In this document: piece by piece, positions 56,535 to 64,000 of the stretch
How the letters are laid out: every line of letters begins with the position of its first letter
Numbering within the stretch: position 1 is the first letter of the stretch
DNA from: an uncultured Burkholderiales bacterium
Lineage (GTDB): Bacteria > Pseudomonadota > Gammaproteobacteria > Burkholderiales > Burkholderiaceae_C
Assembly (NCBI GenBank): GCA_903949285.1
Contig: CAJAYT010000097.1
Span: 20,645-84,644, forward strand
Reading direction: 5' to 3'
Length of the DNA stretch: 64,000 bases
Notes under the pieces: generated by a model
What the model was told of the DNA's origin: nothing
The model's database searches: none
The model's input: only the letters and a program-made list of their open reading frames with translations
Translations under genes and position numbers: made by a program

Positions 56535-56750
56535 TTACAGATCCTCAACCAAACGACGAATTTCCTCCCCGAATAAGTCGGGCTTGCCGGTAAACAGTCA
56601 GTTGATTTTATTGTTTTCAACAATATGTTGACTAACGGCCCGTATTTCCCCTTAATCTTTAACAAATGGGACTACAAAAAATGATTTCCGTTTCTTGAGG
56701 TCCCCAAGCTCAGTCTTAGACAGCTAAGTTAGGCACTTCTCGTATCTAAG
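56535..56750 (-). pseudogene. Possible decayed coding remnant
   Basis: Read on the minus strand in one frame the segment gives protein-like text broken by two or more stops: TELGDLKKRKSFFVVPFVKD, stop, GEIRAVSQHIVENNKIN, stop, LFTGKPDLFGEEIRRLVEDL, stop. The last block looks like a genuine helical C-terminus. No family recognised. It may be the eroded end of a gene lost next to tRNA-Ser, or a chance frame. Confidence 0.3.
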
Positions 56751-56811
56751 ATGCAAAAAATCATTCAAATCACATTCCCTTTAGTTGTGCGTTATCCAAA
56801 CTATGTTTATT

Positions 56812-56833
56812 TTGGTGCGCGGGAGTGCACCAA
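56812..56833. promoter_or_regulatory. Inverted repeat upstream of the ABC operon
   Basis: TTGGTGC-N8-GCACCAA, 7-bp perfect arms with an 8-base loop, about 160 bp upstream of the binding-protein gene. No T-run follows, so an operator is more likely than a terminator. Confidence 0.35.
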
Positions 56834-56873
56834 CTAGTAGACACCAATAGACGATTGAGATAAGTTTTAGCAG

Positions 56874-56891
56874 TTTGTACAGGTATACAAA
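56874..56891. promoter_or_regulatory. GntR-like operator palindrome
   Basis: TTTGTACAGGTATACAAA has perfect 6-bp arms (TTTGTA/TACAAA). The TTGTA-n-TACAA pattern is common among FadR/GntR-family operators. It is about 100 bp before the ABC binding-protein start. The regulator is not in the window. Confidence 0.4.
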
Positions 56892-56989
56892 TAGACCAAA
56901 TGATAGCTACAGGATCAATTCAAGCATAGATGTGAATGTGGCACGAAGCGTGCAATCAGTAATAGATATATTTACTTCGGAGTTCCTTC

Positions 56990-58603
56990 ATGATCTCGGT
57001 TTTCAAGAAAATGCCTGCTTGGATAGTTACGCTCCCTTTTTTACTATGCTTAGAAAGTGGATTACAGGCTGAAACCGTAGCAAAATACGGCATTTCTATG
57101 GCTGACATACCCTTAACCACTGGTCAGCCAGACCGCGGTGCAGGAGCGTACCAATTTACTGGACACACCATATATGATCCTTTGATAGCATGGGAAGCCA
57201 ATATCGGTACACGCCCCGGAAAACTGATACCCGGACTTGCGACTTCATGGAAAGTTGATCCATCCGATCATAAAAAATGGTTATTTACCATTCGCAAAGG
57301 TGTAAAGTTTCATGACGGCTCTGATCTTAAGGCTTCTGCAGTTGTTTGGAACTTAGATAAAGTTCTATCAGACAAATCTCCCCAATTCGATGCTAAACAA
57401 AGTGCGCAGGTTAGACCGCGAATACCATCCATTGCGACCTACCGGGTCATCGACGATTACACAGTAGAGATCACCACTAAGGCCGTAGACGCTTTGTTTC
57501 CTTATCAGCTGCCGTGGTTCTTAATTGGCAGCCCAGCGCAATGGGAAAAAATGGGTAAAGACTGGAGCAAAGTCGCTACACAACCCTCTGGCACAGGCCC
57601 CTTTAAGCTAGACAAACTTGTACCCCGTGAGCGTGCGGATCTGGTAAAGAATATCGCCTATTGGGACAAAACACGCATACCAAAGACCGACCGCATTGTC
57701 TTGATCCCCATCCCGGATGCGATGACCAGAGCAAATGCACTTCTCAACGGGCAAGTCGACATCATTGAGACGCCTCCACCAGACGTATTACCCCAGTTAA
57801 AAAGTGCTGGCTTCAAACTGGTAACTAACGTCACACCGCATGTCTGGCCTTATCACTTCTCTACCTACCCCGGATCACCATGGGCAGATATTCGAGTACG
57901 CAAAGCTGCAAACCTTGCAATAGACCGCAATGCGATAGTCAAACTGTTAAACGGCCTAGCCGTTCCTGCGAAAGGGCAACTCGACAGCACCAGTCCTTGG
58001 TTTGGCAAGCCTTCCTTTAAGATCGGCTACGACCTTAACGCAGCCAAAGCTTTGATGGCCCAGGCTGGCTACAGTACAAGCAAACCACTCAAAGCAAAGA
58101 TCATCATTGCGCAAGGTGGCACCGGACAGATGCTATCACTGCCCATGAACGAGTTCATACAGCAAAGCTTGGCAGAAGTTGGTATTCAACTTGAGTTTGA
58201 AGTGGTCGAACTGGAGAACTTGTACCTTCATTGGCGCAGTGGGGCTAAAGCCGATATGAACGCTGATAAAGGCATCACCGGCATTAACTTGGGTTATGTA
58301 ACCGCTGACCCGTTCTACGCCCTCACCCGCTTTGTTGACAGTAAGTACATAGCACCCAATGGAGTGAATTGGGGTGGATATTCCAACCCAAAGATGGACA
58401 CCACATTAGACACACTGCGTAACAATTTTGACCCCAAGGTTCAAGATGCACTCCTCGCCGAAGTCCATCAAACAATGGTTGATGATGCTTTAATGCTATG
58501 GGTGGTGCACGATGTCAATCCACATGCACTCTCGCCTAAAGTGCAAGAGTTTGTACAGGCGCAGCACTGGTTTCAAGACCTCACCACTATTCGAATGAAG
58601 TAA
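56990..58603 (+). CDS. Peptide/nickel-type ABC transporter substrate-binding protein (SBP family 5)
   Basis: Periplasmic binding protein of 537 residues. The signal peptide is ISVFKKMPAWIVTLPFLLCLESGLQA, cleaved before ETVAKYG. The SBP5 core shows DPLIAWEANIGTRPGKLIPGLATSW (usual opening), FHDGSDLKASAVVWNLDK, and GTGPFKLDKLVPRERADLVKN; these are the domain I hallmarks. C-terminal YNDPxxALTRF-type segments also match. It feeds the two permeases and two ATPases downstream. Ligands of the family include di- and oligopeptides, opines, glutathione and nickel; none can be chosen. Confidence 0.9.
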   Translation: MISVFKKMPAWIVTLPFLLCLESGLQAETVAKYGISMADIPLTTGQPDRGAGAYQFTGHTIYDPLIAWEANIGTRPGKLIPGLATSWKVDPSDHKKWLFTIRKGVKFHDGSDLKASAVVWNLDKVLSDKSPQFDAKQSAQVRPRIPSIATYRVIDDYTVEITTKAVDALFPYQLPWFLIGSPAQWEKMGKDWSKVATQPSGTGPFKLDKLVPRERADLVKNIAYWDKTRIPKTDRIVLIPIPDAMTRANALLNGQVDIIETPPPDVLPQLKSAGFKLVTNVTPHVWPYHFSTYPGSPWADIRVRKAANLAIDRNAIVKLLNGLAVPAKGQLDSTSPWFGKPSFKIGYDLNAAKALMAQAGYSTSKPLKAKIIIAQGGTGQMLSLPMNEFIQQSLAEVGIQLEFEVVELENLYLHWRSGAKADMNADKGITGINLGYVTADPFYALTRFVDSKYIAPNGVNWGGYSNPKMDTTLDTLRNNFDPKVQDALLAEVHQTMVDDALMLWVVHDVNPHALSPKVQEFVQAQHWFQDLTTIRMK

Positions 58604-59557
58604 ATGGGTTTTTACGTACTCAAGCGTTTGCTTTACGCAATCCCCATTGCGCTAAGCGTTACCCTAGTGTCGTTCATGCTGGTTTATCTAGCACCAGGAG
58701 ACCCGCTAAACGCAATAGCACCTGCCGATGCACCTGCAGACGTCATCCAAGCACTTAAAAGTGCGTACGGACTGGATAAGCCCGTACCCGTTCAATACTT
58801 TTTGTGGCTTTGGAGGGCTTTGCATGGGGATCTAGGAACCTCTATATCCTCTGGACGGGCCGTTCTAGCAGAGGTTTTAGGTGCTGTTAGCAACACCTTT
58901 ATGCTCGCAACCATCTCCTCCCTGCTCGGTGTGTGCGTGGGTTGTGTACTGGGCGCACTTGCCGGGTATCACCGAGGCAGTTGGATAGATAAATTTGCTA
59001 CAACTTTGTCAGTCATAGGGGTGAGCATCCCTCACTATTGGTTGGGGCTGGTGTTGACGATTGTTTTTTCCATCAATTTAGGTTGGCTACCGGCCATGGG
59101 TGCTGGACCTGGTGGGTCTAGTGAATGGGTATGGGACTTGGAGCATCTTCGCTTTTTAGTCCTACCGGCCATTACTTTGTGTGTGATTCCCATGGGTATC
59201 ATCACACGCACCGTGCGCGCATTAGTAGCAGACATGCTTGGACAGGAGTTCGTCATCGCACTGCGAGCCAGAGGGCTCACTAGCATGGCAGTCTTTCGTC
59301 ATATCGCCAAAAACACAGCACCTACCGTTCTCGCGGTAACCGGATTACAAATTGGTTATCTGATGGGAGGCTCTATATTGGTGGAAACCGTGTTTGCGTG
59401 GCCTGGTACGGGTTTCTTACTTAATACTGCTATCTTTCAACGCGATATACCTCTTCTTCAAGGAACACTTCTTGTTCTGTGCATGATTTTTGTCGTCCTC
59501 AATTTGCTCGTTGATATTGTGCAACCTTTGATTGACCCGCGAATGGGTCGCGCTTAA
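58604..59557 (+). CDS. Peptide/nickel-type ABC transporter permease, DppB-like
   Basis: Inner-membrane subunit of 317 residues with about six helices. It starts YVLKRLLYAIPIALSVTLVSFMLVYLAPGDPL, the standard DppB/OppB opening, and has the permease loop EFVIALRARGLTSMAVFRHIAKNTAPTV. It directly follows the binding protein, with stop and start adjoining at 58603/58604. It pairs with the DppC-like permease. Confidence 0.92.
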   Translation: MGFYVLKRLLYAIPIALSVTLVSFMLVYLAPGDPLNAIAPADAPADVIQALKSAYGLDKPVPVQYFLWLWRALHGDLGTSISSGRAVLAEVLGAVSNTFMLATISSLLGVCVGCVLGALAGYHRGSWIDKFATTLSVIGVSIPHYWLGLVLTIVFSINLGWLPAMGAGPGGSSEWVWDLEHLRFLVLPAITLCVIPMGIITRTVRALVADMLGQEFVIALRARGLTSMAVFRHIAKNTAPTVLAVTGLQIGYLMGGSILVETVFAWPGTGFLLNTAIFQRDIPLLQGTLLVLCMIFVVLNLLVDIVQPLIDPRMGRA

Positions 59558-59570
59558 AGGGATGAATACC

Positions 59571-60437
59571 ATGAACGAAGAGAGGCAAAACTCCAAAAGC
59601 GTTGGATATTGGCATTTGGTCCTGCGCCAACTAAAACAAGAACCCCTGGCTATCGTGAGTGCTGGGGTGCTTTTGGTACTCATTATTTCAGCGGTATTTG
59701 CACCTTGGCTCGCGCCTGCCGATCCATTCAAGGCCAGTATGATCAAACGCTTGTTACCCGTTGGTAGTCCAGGCTATTTGCTCGGAACGGATGAGTTGGG
59801 TCGGGACATGTTGACGCGTTTGATGTACGGCGGGCGATTATCACTTGTGATGGGCATCGTGCCAGTGGTGACCGCTTTTGGGATTGGAACTACTCTAGGT
59901 TTGATTGCTGGGTATGTGGGGGGACGGCTGAATATGGTCATCATGCGCACCTTGGATATTTTCTACGCATTCCCCTCAGTATTATTGGCAGTTGCAATCT
60001 CTGGCGCACTCGGTCCGGGCCTTAGCAACAGCCTGATTGCACTCACCCTGGTTTTTGTACCTCAAATTGTGAGAGTCGCAGAGAGTGTGACGACACAGGT
60101 CAGAGGACTCGATTACATAGAGGCTGCTCGAATGAGTGGGGCCAATACCTTCTCCATCATCCGGGTGCATGTGCTGGGAAATGTTCTTGGCCCAGTATTC
60201 GTATATGCGACCGGTCTTTTAAGCGTAAGTATGATCTTGGCGTCAGGATTGTCGTTTCTGGGTTTGGGCGTGAAACCACCCGAGCCCGAATGGGGATTGA
60301 TGCTGAACACACTGCGCTCAGCAATTTATAACAAACCATTCATAGCAGCCCTCCCCGGTTTATTCATATTTATAACTTCAATTGCTTTCAATTTGTTAGC
60401 CGATGGCGTTCGATCAGCAATGGATATCAAAAAATGA
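59571..60437 (+). CDS. Peptide/nickel-type ABC transporter permease, DppC-like
   Basis: Inner-membrane subunit of about 288 residues. The N-terminal DppC motif (WHLVLRQLKQEPLAIVSAGVLLVLIISAVFAPWLAPADPF) and GTDELGRDMLTRLMYGGRLSL are clear; the coupling loop is DYIEAARMSGANTFSIIRVHVLGN. I choose the ATG at 59571 because AAAGGG at 59556-59561 is 9 bp ahead; the ATG at 59562 is too close to that site. A start further upstream would overlap the DppB-like gene. Confidence 0.9.
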   Translation: MNEERQNSKSVGYWHLVLRQLKQEPLAIVSAGVLLVLIISAVFAPWLAPADPFKASMIKRLLPVGSPGYLLGTDELGRDMLTRLMYGGRLSLVMGIVPVVTAFGIGTTLGLIAGYVGGRLNMVIMRTLDIFYAFPSVLLAVAISGALGPGLSNSLIALTLVFVPQIVRVAESVTTQVRGLDYIEAARMSGANTFSIIRVHVLGNVLGPVFVYATGLLSVSMILASGLSFLGLGVKPPEPEWGLMLNTLRSAIYNKPFIAALPGLFIFITSIAFNLLADGVRSAMDIKK

Positions 60438-61486
60438 TGGAGCAATCCAACCCCTCCTCTAACTCGAACCCTAGTCTCACCAACGAAGACCGGGGAGGAC
60501 CGGCTCAACCACTCTTACTGGTCAAAGATTTAAAAAAGTACTTTCCCGTTCAAACTGATTTCTTCGCTAAGGACAAGAAGTTCGTTCACGCTGTAGATAG
60601 CGTTAGCTTTTCTGTGGCCAAGGGCAAAACCCTTGGAATCGTTGGTGAATCAGGGTGCGGAAAATCCACCACCGCGAAATTGATAGCGCGTTTGATAAAC
60701 CCTGACAGTGGCAAGATGGTTTTTGATGGGGACGGAGTTGCTGAATACGGGGGAATCGCACTGAAAGAGTTTCGAAGGAATCTTCAGATGGTTTTTCAAG
60801 ATTCTTTTGCATCACTAAACCCCCGACTGACCATAGAGCAAACCATAGCTTACGGTCCAACGGTGCACGGGGTATCGGCATCAGACGCTACCCAACAGGC
60901 TACAGAGTTGTTACAAAGAGTTGGACTTTCACCCCAGCAATTTGGCTCTCGATACCCTCACGAGTTATCCGGTGGTCAAAGGCAGCGGGTTAACATTGCG
61001 CGGGCCTTGGCCTATCGCCCTAGATTGGTCATACTTGATGAGGCTGTAGCAGCACTTGATAAATCAGTTCAAGCGCAGGTTTTGAACTTACTCCAAGAGC
61101 TCAAAGGCGAAAGACAGCTAACGTATCTGTTCATATCCCACGATCTTCATGTGGTGCAATACATGAGCGATGAGGTGATGGTGATGTATCTGGGCCAAGT
61201 TGTTGAGAAAGGTCCTGTTGAACGTATCTTTAACAACGCAGTACACCCCTACACAAAGGCTTTGCTGTCTGCAATACCCTCAATGGATCCGGCAAATAGG
61301 ACCCTGAAACCCCCGCTTGAGGGCGATCCGCCAAATCCGATTAATCCCCCAGAGGGTTGCAGGTTTCAAGACCGTTGCCCCCATGTAAAGAGTATTTGCC
61401 GAAGTCTGTCGCCCACACTTTCAGAAGTTGGAGTAGGGCTAGATCACACCGTTGCGTGTCACCTTAACCAAGAGCCGGCCTTATGA
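60434..61486 (+). CDS. Peptide-type ABC transporter ATPase, DppF-like
   Basis: A 350-residue ATPase of the DppF/OppF type with the family-specific LKKYFPVQTDFF opening. Walker A is GESGCGKSTTAKLI, Q-loop QMVFQDSFASLNPR, signature LSGGQRQRVNIARAL, Walker B RLVILDEAVAALDKS, and H-loop FISHDLHVVQYMSD. The C-terminal oligopeptide/dipeptide extension contains the four-cysteine motif GCRFQDRCPHVKSICRS. Start overlaps the DppC-like stop (ATGA); here it precedes the DppD-like gene rather than following it. Confidence 0.92.
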   Translation: MMEQSNPSSNSNPSLTNEDRGGPAQPLLLVKDLKKYFPVQTDFFAKDKKFVHAVDSVSFSVAKGKTLGIVGESGCGKSTTAKLIARLINPDSGKMVFDGDGVAEYGGIALKEFRRNLQMVFQDSFASLNPRLTIEQTIAYGPTVHGVSASDATQQATELLQRVGLSPQQFGSRYPHELSGGQRQRVNIARALAYRPRLVILDEAVAALDKSVQAQVLNLLQELKGERQLTYLFISHDLHVVQYMSDEVMVMYLGQVVEKGPVERIFNNAVHPYTKALLSAIPSMDPANRTLKPPLEGDPPNPINPPEGCRFQDRCPHVKSICRSLSPTLSEVGVGLDHTVACHLNQEPAL

Positions 61487-62445
61487 GTAAGACCCTACTC
61501 AGTGTGAACAATTTATACGTTCAGTTCACCGGACAACGAAAATCCCAGGCGCTCAGTGGTGTAAGCTTTGATTTAGCATCTGGCGAGGTGCTAACGTTAC
61601 TGGGCGAATCAGGGTCTGGCAAAAGTGTCACGCTTCGCACGTTGCTTTGCCTACACCCCAAAAATTCAACCCTCGTCTCAGGGCAAATAACTGTAGATGG
61701 ACAGGACGTTTTATCTCTCAGCTCCCATCAATTAAATCAATACCGTGGACGCACAACGTCCATGATTTTTCAAGAGCCTGGACTGGCATTCGATCCTGTC
61801 TACACCATAGGTCAACAAATCACCGAGGCACTTCTGGTCCACGAAAACTTGGACATGGCTAGCGCCAAAGCGCGGGCGCTCAATATGCTAGAGCGCGTAC
61901 AGATTCCACAGGCTCGCAAACGCTTTGATTCATACCCACATGAGCTCTCAGGCGGTATGCGTCAACGCGCGATGATTGCACTTGCACTGGTTTGTAAACC
62001 CAAGCTCTTACTTGCCGACGAGCCTACTACAGCTTTAGATGCATCCGTGCAAATACAAATTTTGTTGCTGCTGCGCGAGTTGCAAAAAGAAACCGGAATG
62101 TCGGTAATATTTGTCACACATGATATCGGCGCAGCAGTGGAAGTATCAGATAGGATTGCCGTAATGTATGGTGGCCGTATTGTTGAAACGGGTACTGTCG
62201 CAGATATTGTTTCTAAACCCCACCATCCTTATACCCAAGGGTTATTGGCATCAATCGTAAATCCAGAAAACCGCGGAAGCCCTCTAGCAACCATCAAAGG
62301 ATCCCCTCCGGATTTGACCAGTTTAGGGACAGGTTGCAGTTTTGCGCCACGTTGTGCAAGTGCGCAAACAAAGTGTTTTTCTGATCGGCCTGTATTTACA
62401 ACGACGGGCACTAGCTCGTTTGCTTGTTGGAATCCAGTTACCTAA
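61483..62445 (+). CDS. Peptide-type ABC transporter ATPase, DppD-like
   Basis: A 320-residue ATPase of the DppD/OppD type. Walker A is GESGSGKSVTLRTLL, Q-loop MIFQEPGLAFDPV (the LxFDP variant of DppD), signature LSGGMRQRAMIALAL, Walker B KLLLADEPTTALD and H-loop FVTHDIGAAVE. The C-terminal cysteine motif GCSFAPRCASAQTKC is present. Start overlaps the previous stop (ATGA). It completes a five-gene binding protein/two permease/two ATPase importer. Confidence 0.93.
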   Translation: MSKTLLSVNNLYVQFTGQRKSQALSGVSFDLASGEVLTLLGESGSGKSVTLRTLLCLHPKNSTLVSGQITVDGQDVLSLSSHQLNQYRGRTTSMIFQEPGLAFDPVYTIGQQITEALLVHENLDMASAKARALNMLERVQIPQARKRFDSYPHELSGGMRQRAMIALALVCKPKLLLADEPTTALDASVQIQILLLLRELQKETGMSVIFVTHDIGAAVEVSDRIAVMYGGRIVETGTVADIVSKPHHPYTQGLLASIVNPENRGSPLATIKGSPPDLTSLGTGCSFAPRCASAQTKCFSDRPVFTTTGTSSFACWNPVT

Positions 62446-62495
62446 GTTGTACTTACACAGGACACAACACAAGCGCAATTCAACGTTATTAAGAT

Positions 62496-63659
62496 TTAAT
62501 GTTGTTGGACAATAATCTTCTTGGCCATACTCCAACGGTGGACCTCGCTAGGTCCGTCGTAGATTCTAAAGGCGCGGATGTCTTTAAAGATCTTCATCAC
62601 TATTGTCTCTGAAGTAACCCCTTGTCCGCCCAGTATTTGAACGCAGCGGTCCACAACACGGCACTCCGCCTCAGCACAAACGGTTTTAGCGCGGCTCGAT
62701 TCGAAATTTCCTCTCTCGCCTTGGTCTAGTAACCACGCAGTGTGCCATATGTGGAGTCTGGAGGTATGAAGATCCATATCATTATCTGCAAGCATGTAAC
62801 CCACGCCCTCATGCGCACCCAGAACAACGCCAAAAGCTTTGCGAGTGCTTGCGTATTCAACAGCAATATCGTGCGCACGCTGCGCTTGTCCTAACCATCG
62901 CATGCAGTGCGTCAAGCGGGCGGGTGCAAGGCGGATTTGTGCATATCTAAAACCCTTCCCAACCTCGCCAAGTACATCACAACTTGGAATCCTCAGGTCC
63001 TTGAACTCTACAACCCCATGACCACCTGTAAAACAAGAATCAAGGGCGTCCATTTGCCTGACCACATTAATTTCTGGCCTATCCATGTCCGACAAAAACA
63101 TGGTCGCCGATCCGTCTTCGAGTTTTGCCATGATGATGGCAAAAGATGCTCCCGTAGCCCCAGTGATAAACCATTTTGTTCCGTTAATGACGTAGTCATC
63201 ACCGTCTTTAACAGCTATTGTGTTGAGCATAGAGGGATCAGCGCCCGCGCCAGGAGCAGGCTCGGTCATCGCAAAACAGGACCGAATCTCGCCGCGAACC
63301 AGAGGTTTTAACCACCGCTTCTTTTGATACTCGTTCGCGACGACCTCCATCAGGTGGATGTTGCCTTCATCAGGAGCGTGAATATTCATGGCTGTTGGAC
63401 CTAGGGTTGAATAACCAGCTTCAACAAAGACAATGGCTTTCTCAACATGACTAAGCCCAAGCCCGCCTAATTCTTTGGAGGCGTGGGGAGTCAGAAGGCC
63501 CTGCGCACGCGCCATATCAATCAAATCTTTGCGGAGGCTTTCATGAGGACCGTGGGAATCTTGCCTGGGGTCGGATTCAAAGGGTATAACTTTTTCCCGG
63601 ATAAAGGAGCGGACTTTGGTTTGTAATTCGAGTAGATGAGGGGGTAAGGAGAAATCCAT
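62496..63659 (-). CDS. Acyl-CoA dehydrogenase, ACAD10/11-like
   Basis: FAD enzyme of 387 residues that oxidises acyl-CoA to enoyl-CoA. N-terminal helices start LPPHLLELQTKVRSFIREKVIP; the middle domain has CFAMTEPAPGAGADPSML and YVINGTKWFITGA; the C-terminal bundle ends VQILGGQGVTSETIVMKIFKDIRAFRIYDGPSEVHRWS. The usual YEGT(S/A)E base motif is YDGPSEVHR here, placing Asp368 where many members have the catalytic Glu, as in ACAD10/11-type relatives. It is convergent with the ABC operon, 50 bp between stops; its upstream region is near the window edge. Confidence 0.9.
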   Translation of the reverse strand: MDFSLPPHLLELQTKVRSFIREKVIPFESDPRQDSHGPHESLRKDLIDMARAQGLLTPHASKELGGLGLSHVEKAIVFVEAGYSTLGPTAMNIHAPDEGNIHLMEVVANEYQKKRWLKPLVRGEIRSCFAMTEPAPGAGADPSMLNTIAVKDGDDYVINGTKWFITGATGASFAIIMAKLEDGSATMFLSDMDRPEINVVRQMDALDSCFTGGHGVVEFKDLRIPSCDVLGEVGKGFRYAQIRLAPARLTHCMRWLGQAQRAHDIAVEYASTRKAFGVVLGAHEGVGYMLADNDMDLHTSRLHIWHTAWLLDQGERGNFESSRAKTVCAEAECRVVDRCVQILGGQGVTSETIVMKIFKDIRAFRIYDGPSEVHRWSMAKKIIVQQH

Positions 63660-64000
63660 AAAAAGGAAATTAATAAGTAGAAGTGTTGTAAATGATTAAG
63701 GGATATTAGACACTAAAAATAATTTAAATCTGTCGGTGATTTTACCGATGAAAGCCTATGAAGGCTGAGAGCTGCGCTAAACCATTGACTCCTACAAGAA
63801 TATGTTTCGGTGCAGGCAGGCTAATAGTCAAGCGGATCTATTAACAATCAAGAACGACTACTCACTAAAGAGTAAGCGCAGAAGAAAATCCAAAAATAAT
63901 CTTATATAGACCTAGTTTGGGGAGATAAATTCGGCACTTCTCCTCATCAAAAAATTATAACGAGATTGAATCAAGATGAGGAAGAGCTAGCTCACAAGTA
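63660..64000. other. Gene-free right edge of the window
   Basis: 341 bp, AT-rich, with no supported gene. It should contain the promoter of the acyl-CoA dehydrogenase gene (minus strand). A short inverted repeat TCGGT-GATTTT-ACCGA (around 63734-63749) and a spaced CCTCATC/GATGAGG pair near 63943-63983 are visible, but neither is convincing as a site. Confidence 0.4.

Larger units (their letters stand above)
56414..56989. other. Long gap before the peptide-type ABC operon
   Basis: 576 bp without a clear gene. It holds a possible decayed frame on the minus strand (56535-56750), an inverted repeat (56812-56833) and a GntR-like palindrome (56874-56891), listed separately. The ribosome-binding site GGAG lies shortly before the binding-protein ATG at 56990. 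Confidence 0.5.

Noticed and set aside
63943..63983. Spaced CCTCATC/GATGAGG inverted repeat at the right edge
   Set aside because: Seven-bp arms with a loop of about 27 bases and no T-run; likely chance in this AT-rich stretch.
1..64000. CRISPR array, prophage, rRNA operon or insertion sequence
   Set aside because: No regularly spaced direct repeats with unique spacers, no phage structural genes, no rRNA and no transposase frame were seen.

Overview
The window is a stretch of chromosome from a betaproteobacterium, most likely order Burkholderiales. The evidence is gene order: ndk-rlmN-ispG-hisS-yfgM-bamB, sucA-sucB-lpdA-zapE, the full iscRSUA-hscBA-fdx operon, and the divergent rluD/bamD pair. 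Base composition looks moderately low in GC for that order (judged by eye, not computed). Genes are closely packed, as in a free-living aquatic heterotroph with a compact genome. Nothing points to a plasmid or an intact phage.

Layout. 1-9474 is a minus-strand housekeeping block: outer-membrane assembly (bamB), histidine and isoprenoid biosynthesis enzymes, rRNA modification (rlmN, rluB, rluD), nucleotide metabolism (ndk) and chromosome segregation (scpB). bamD (+) and a DinG-type helicase (-) follow. 12766-20268 is the 2-oxoglutarate dehydrogenase operon with zapE and a small secreted coiled-coil protein. 20475-23230 holds an isochorismatase-like protein, an NlpC/P60 hydrolase, a zinc-ribbon/YggT pair and a membrane-anchored phosphatase. 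23251-25574 is the one clear accessory segment: a small island remnant bounded by a 46-bp duplication of the 3' part of tRNA-Val(CAC). It carries a ParD-like/RelE toxin-antitoxin pair and the C-terminal third of a TOTE-type primase-helicase. 25695-34481 holds dnaQ, the ISC iron-sulfur operon (with an IscR-type operator) and uvrB. 34661-37500 holds an aromatic/aspartate aminotransferase, a variant phosphoribosyltransferase and two small unknown genes, one with a CDGSH-like motif.

37776-42819 is an amidase plus NMT1/SsuA-type ABC importer preceded by a textbook sigma-54 promoter, suggesting a nitrogen-controlled scavenging operon; a HAD dehalogenase follows. 42895-46060 holds an extradiol-type dioxygenase, an intracellular PHB depolymerase and a solo RnfB-like ferredoxin. 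46078-53783 is a complete propionyl-CoA to succinyl-CoA operon (mcm, meaB, pccB, pccA and a VOC protein). The succinyl-CoA it makes enters the TCA cycle downstream of the 2-oxoglutarate dehydrogenase encoded earlier. 53968-56413 holds a fold-type-I amino-acid decarboxylase and tRNA-Ser(GGA). 56990-62445 is a five-gene peptide/nickel-type ABC importer, and the window ends with an ACAD10/11-like acyl-CoA dehydrogenase.

Most promising leads: the tRNA-Val island scar with its truncated TOTE helicase, the sigma-54 amidase/ABC operon with an NtrC-like site nearby, and several enzymes in which a key residue is changed (isochorismatase Cys to Ser, phosphoribosyltransferase Asp to Asn, a His-rich loop in MeaB). 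I see no clearly new multi-gene system. All similarity statements come from recognising motifs; no database search was run.
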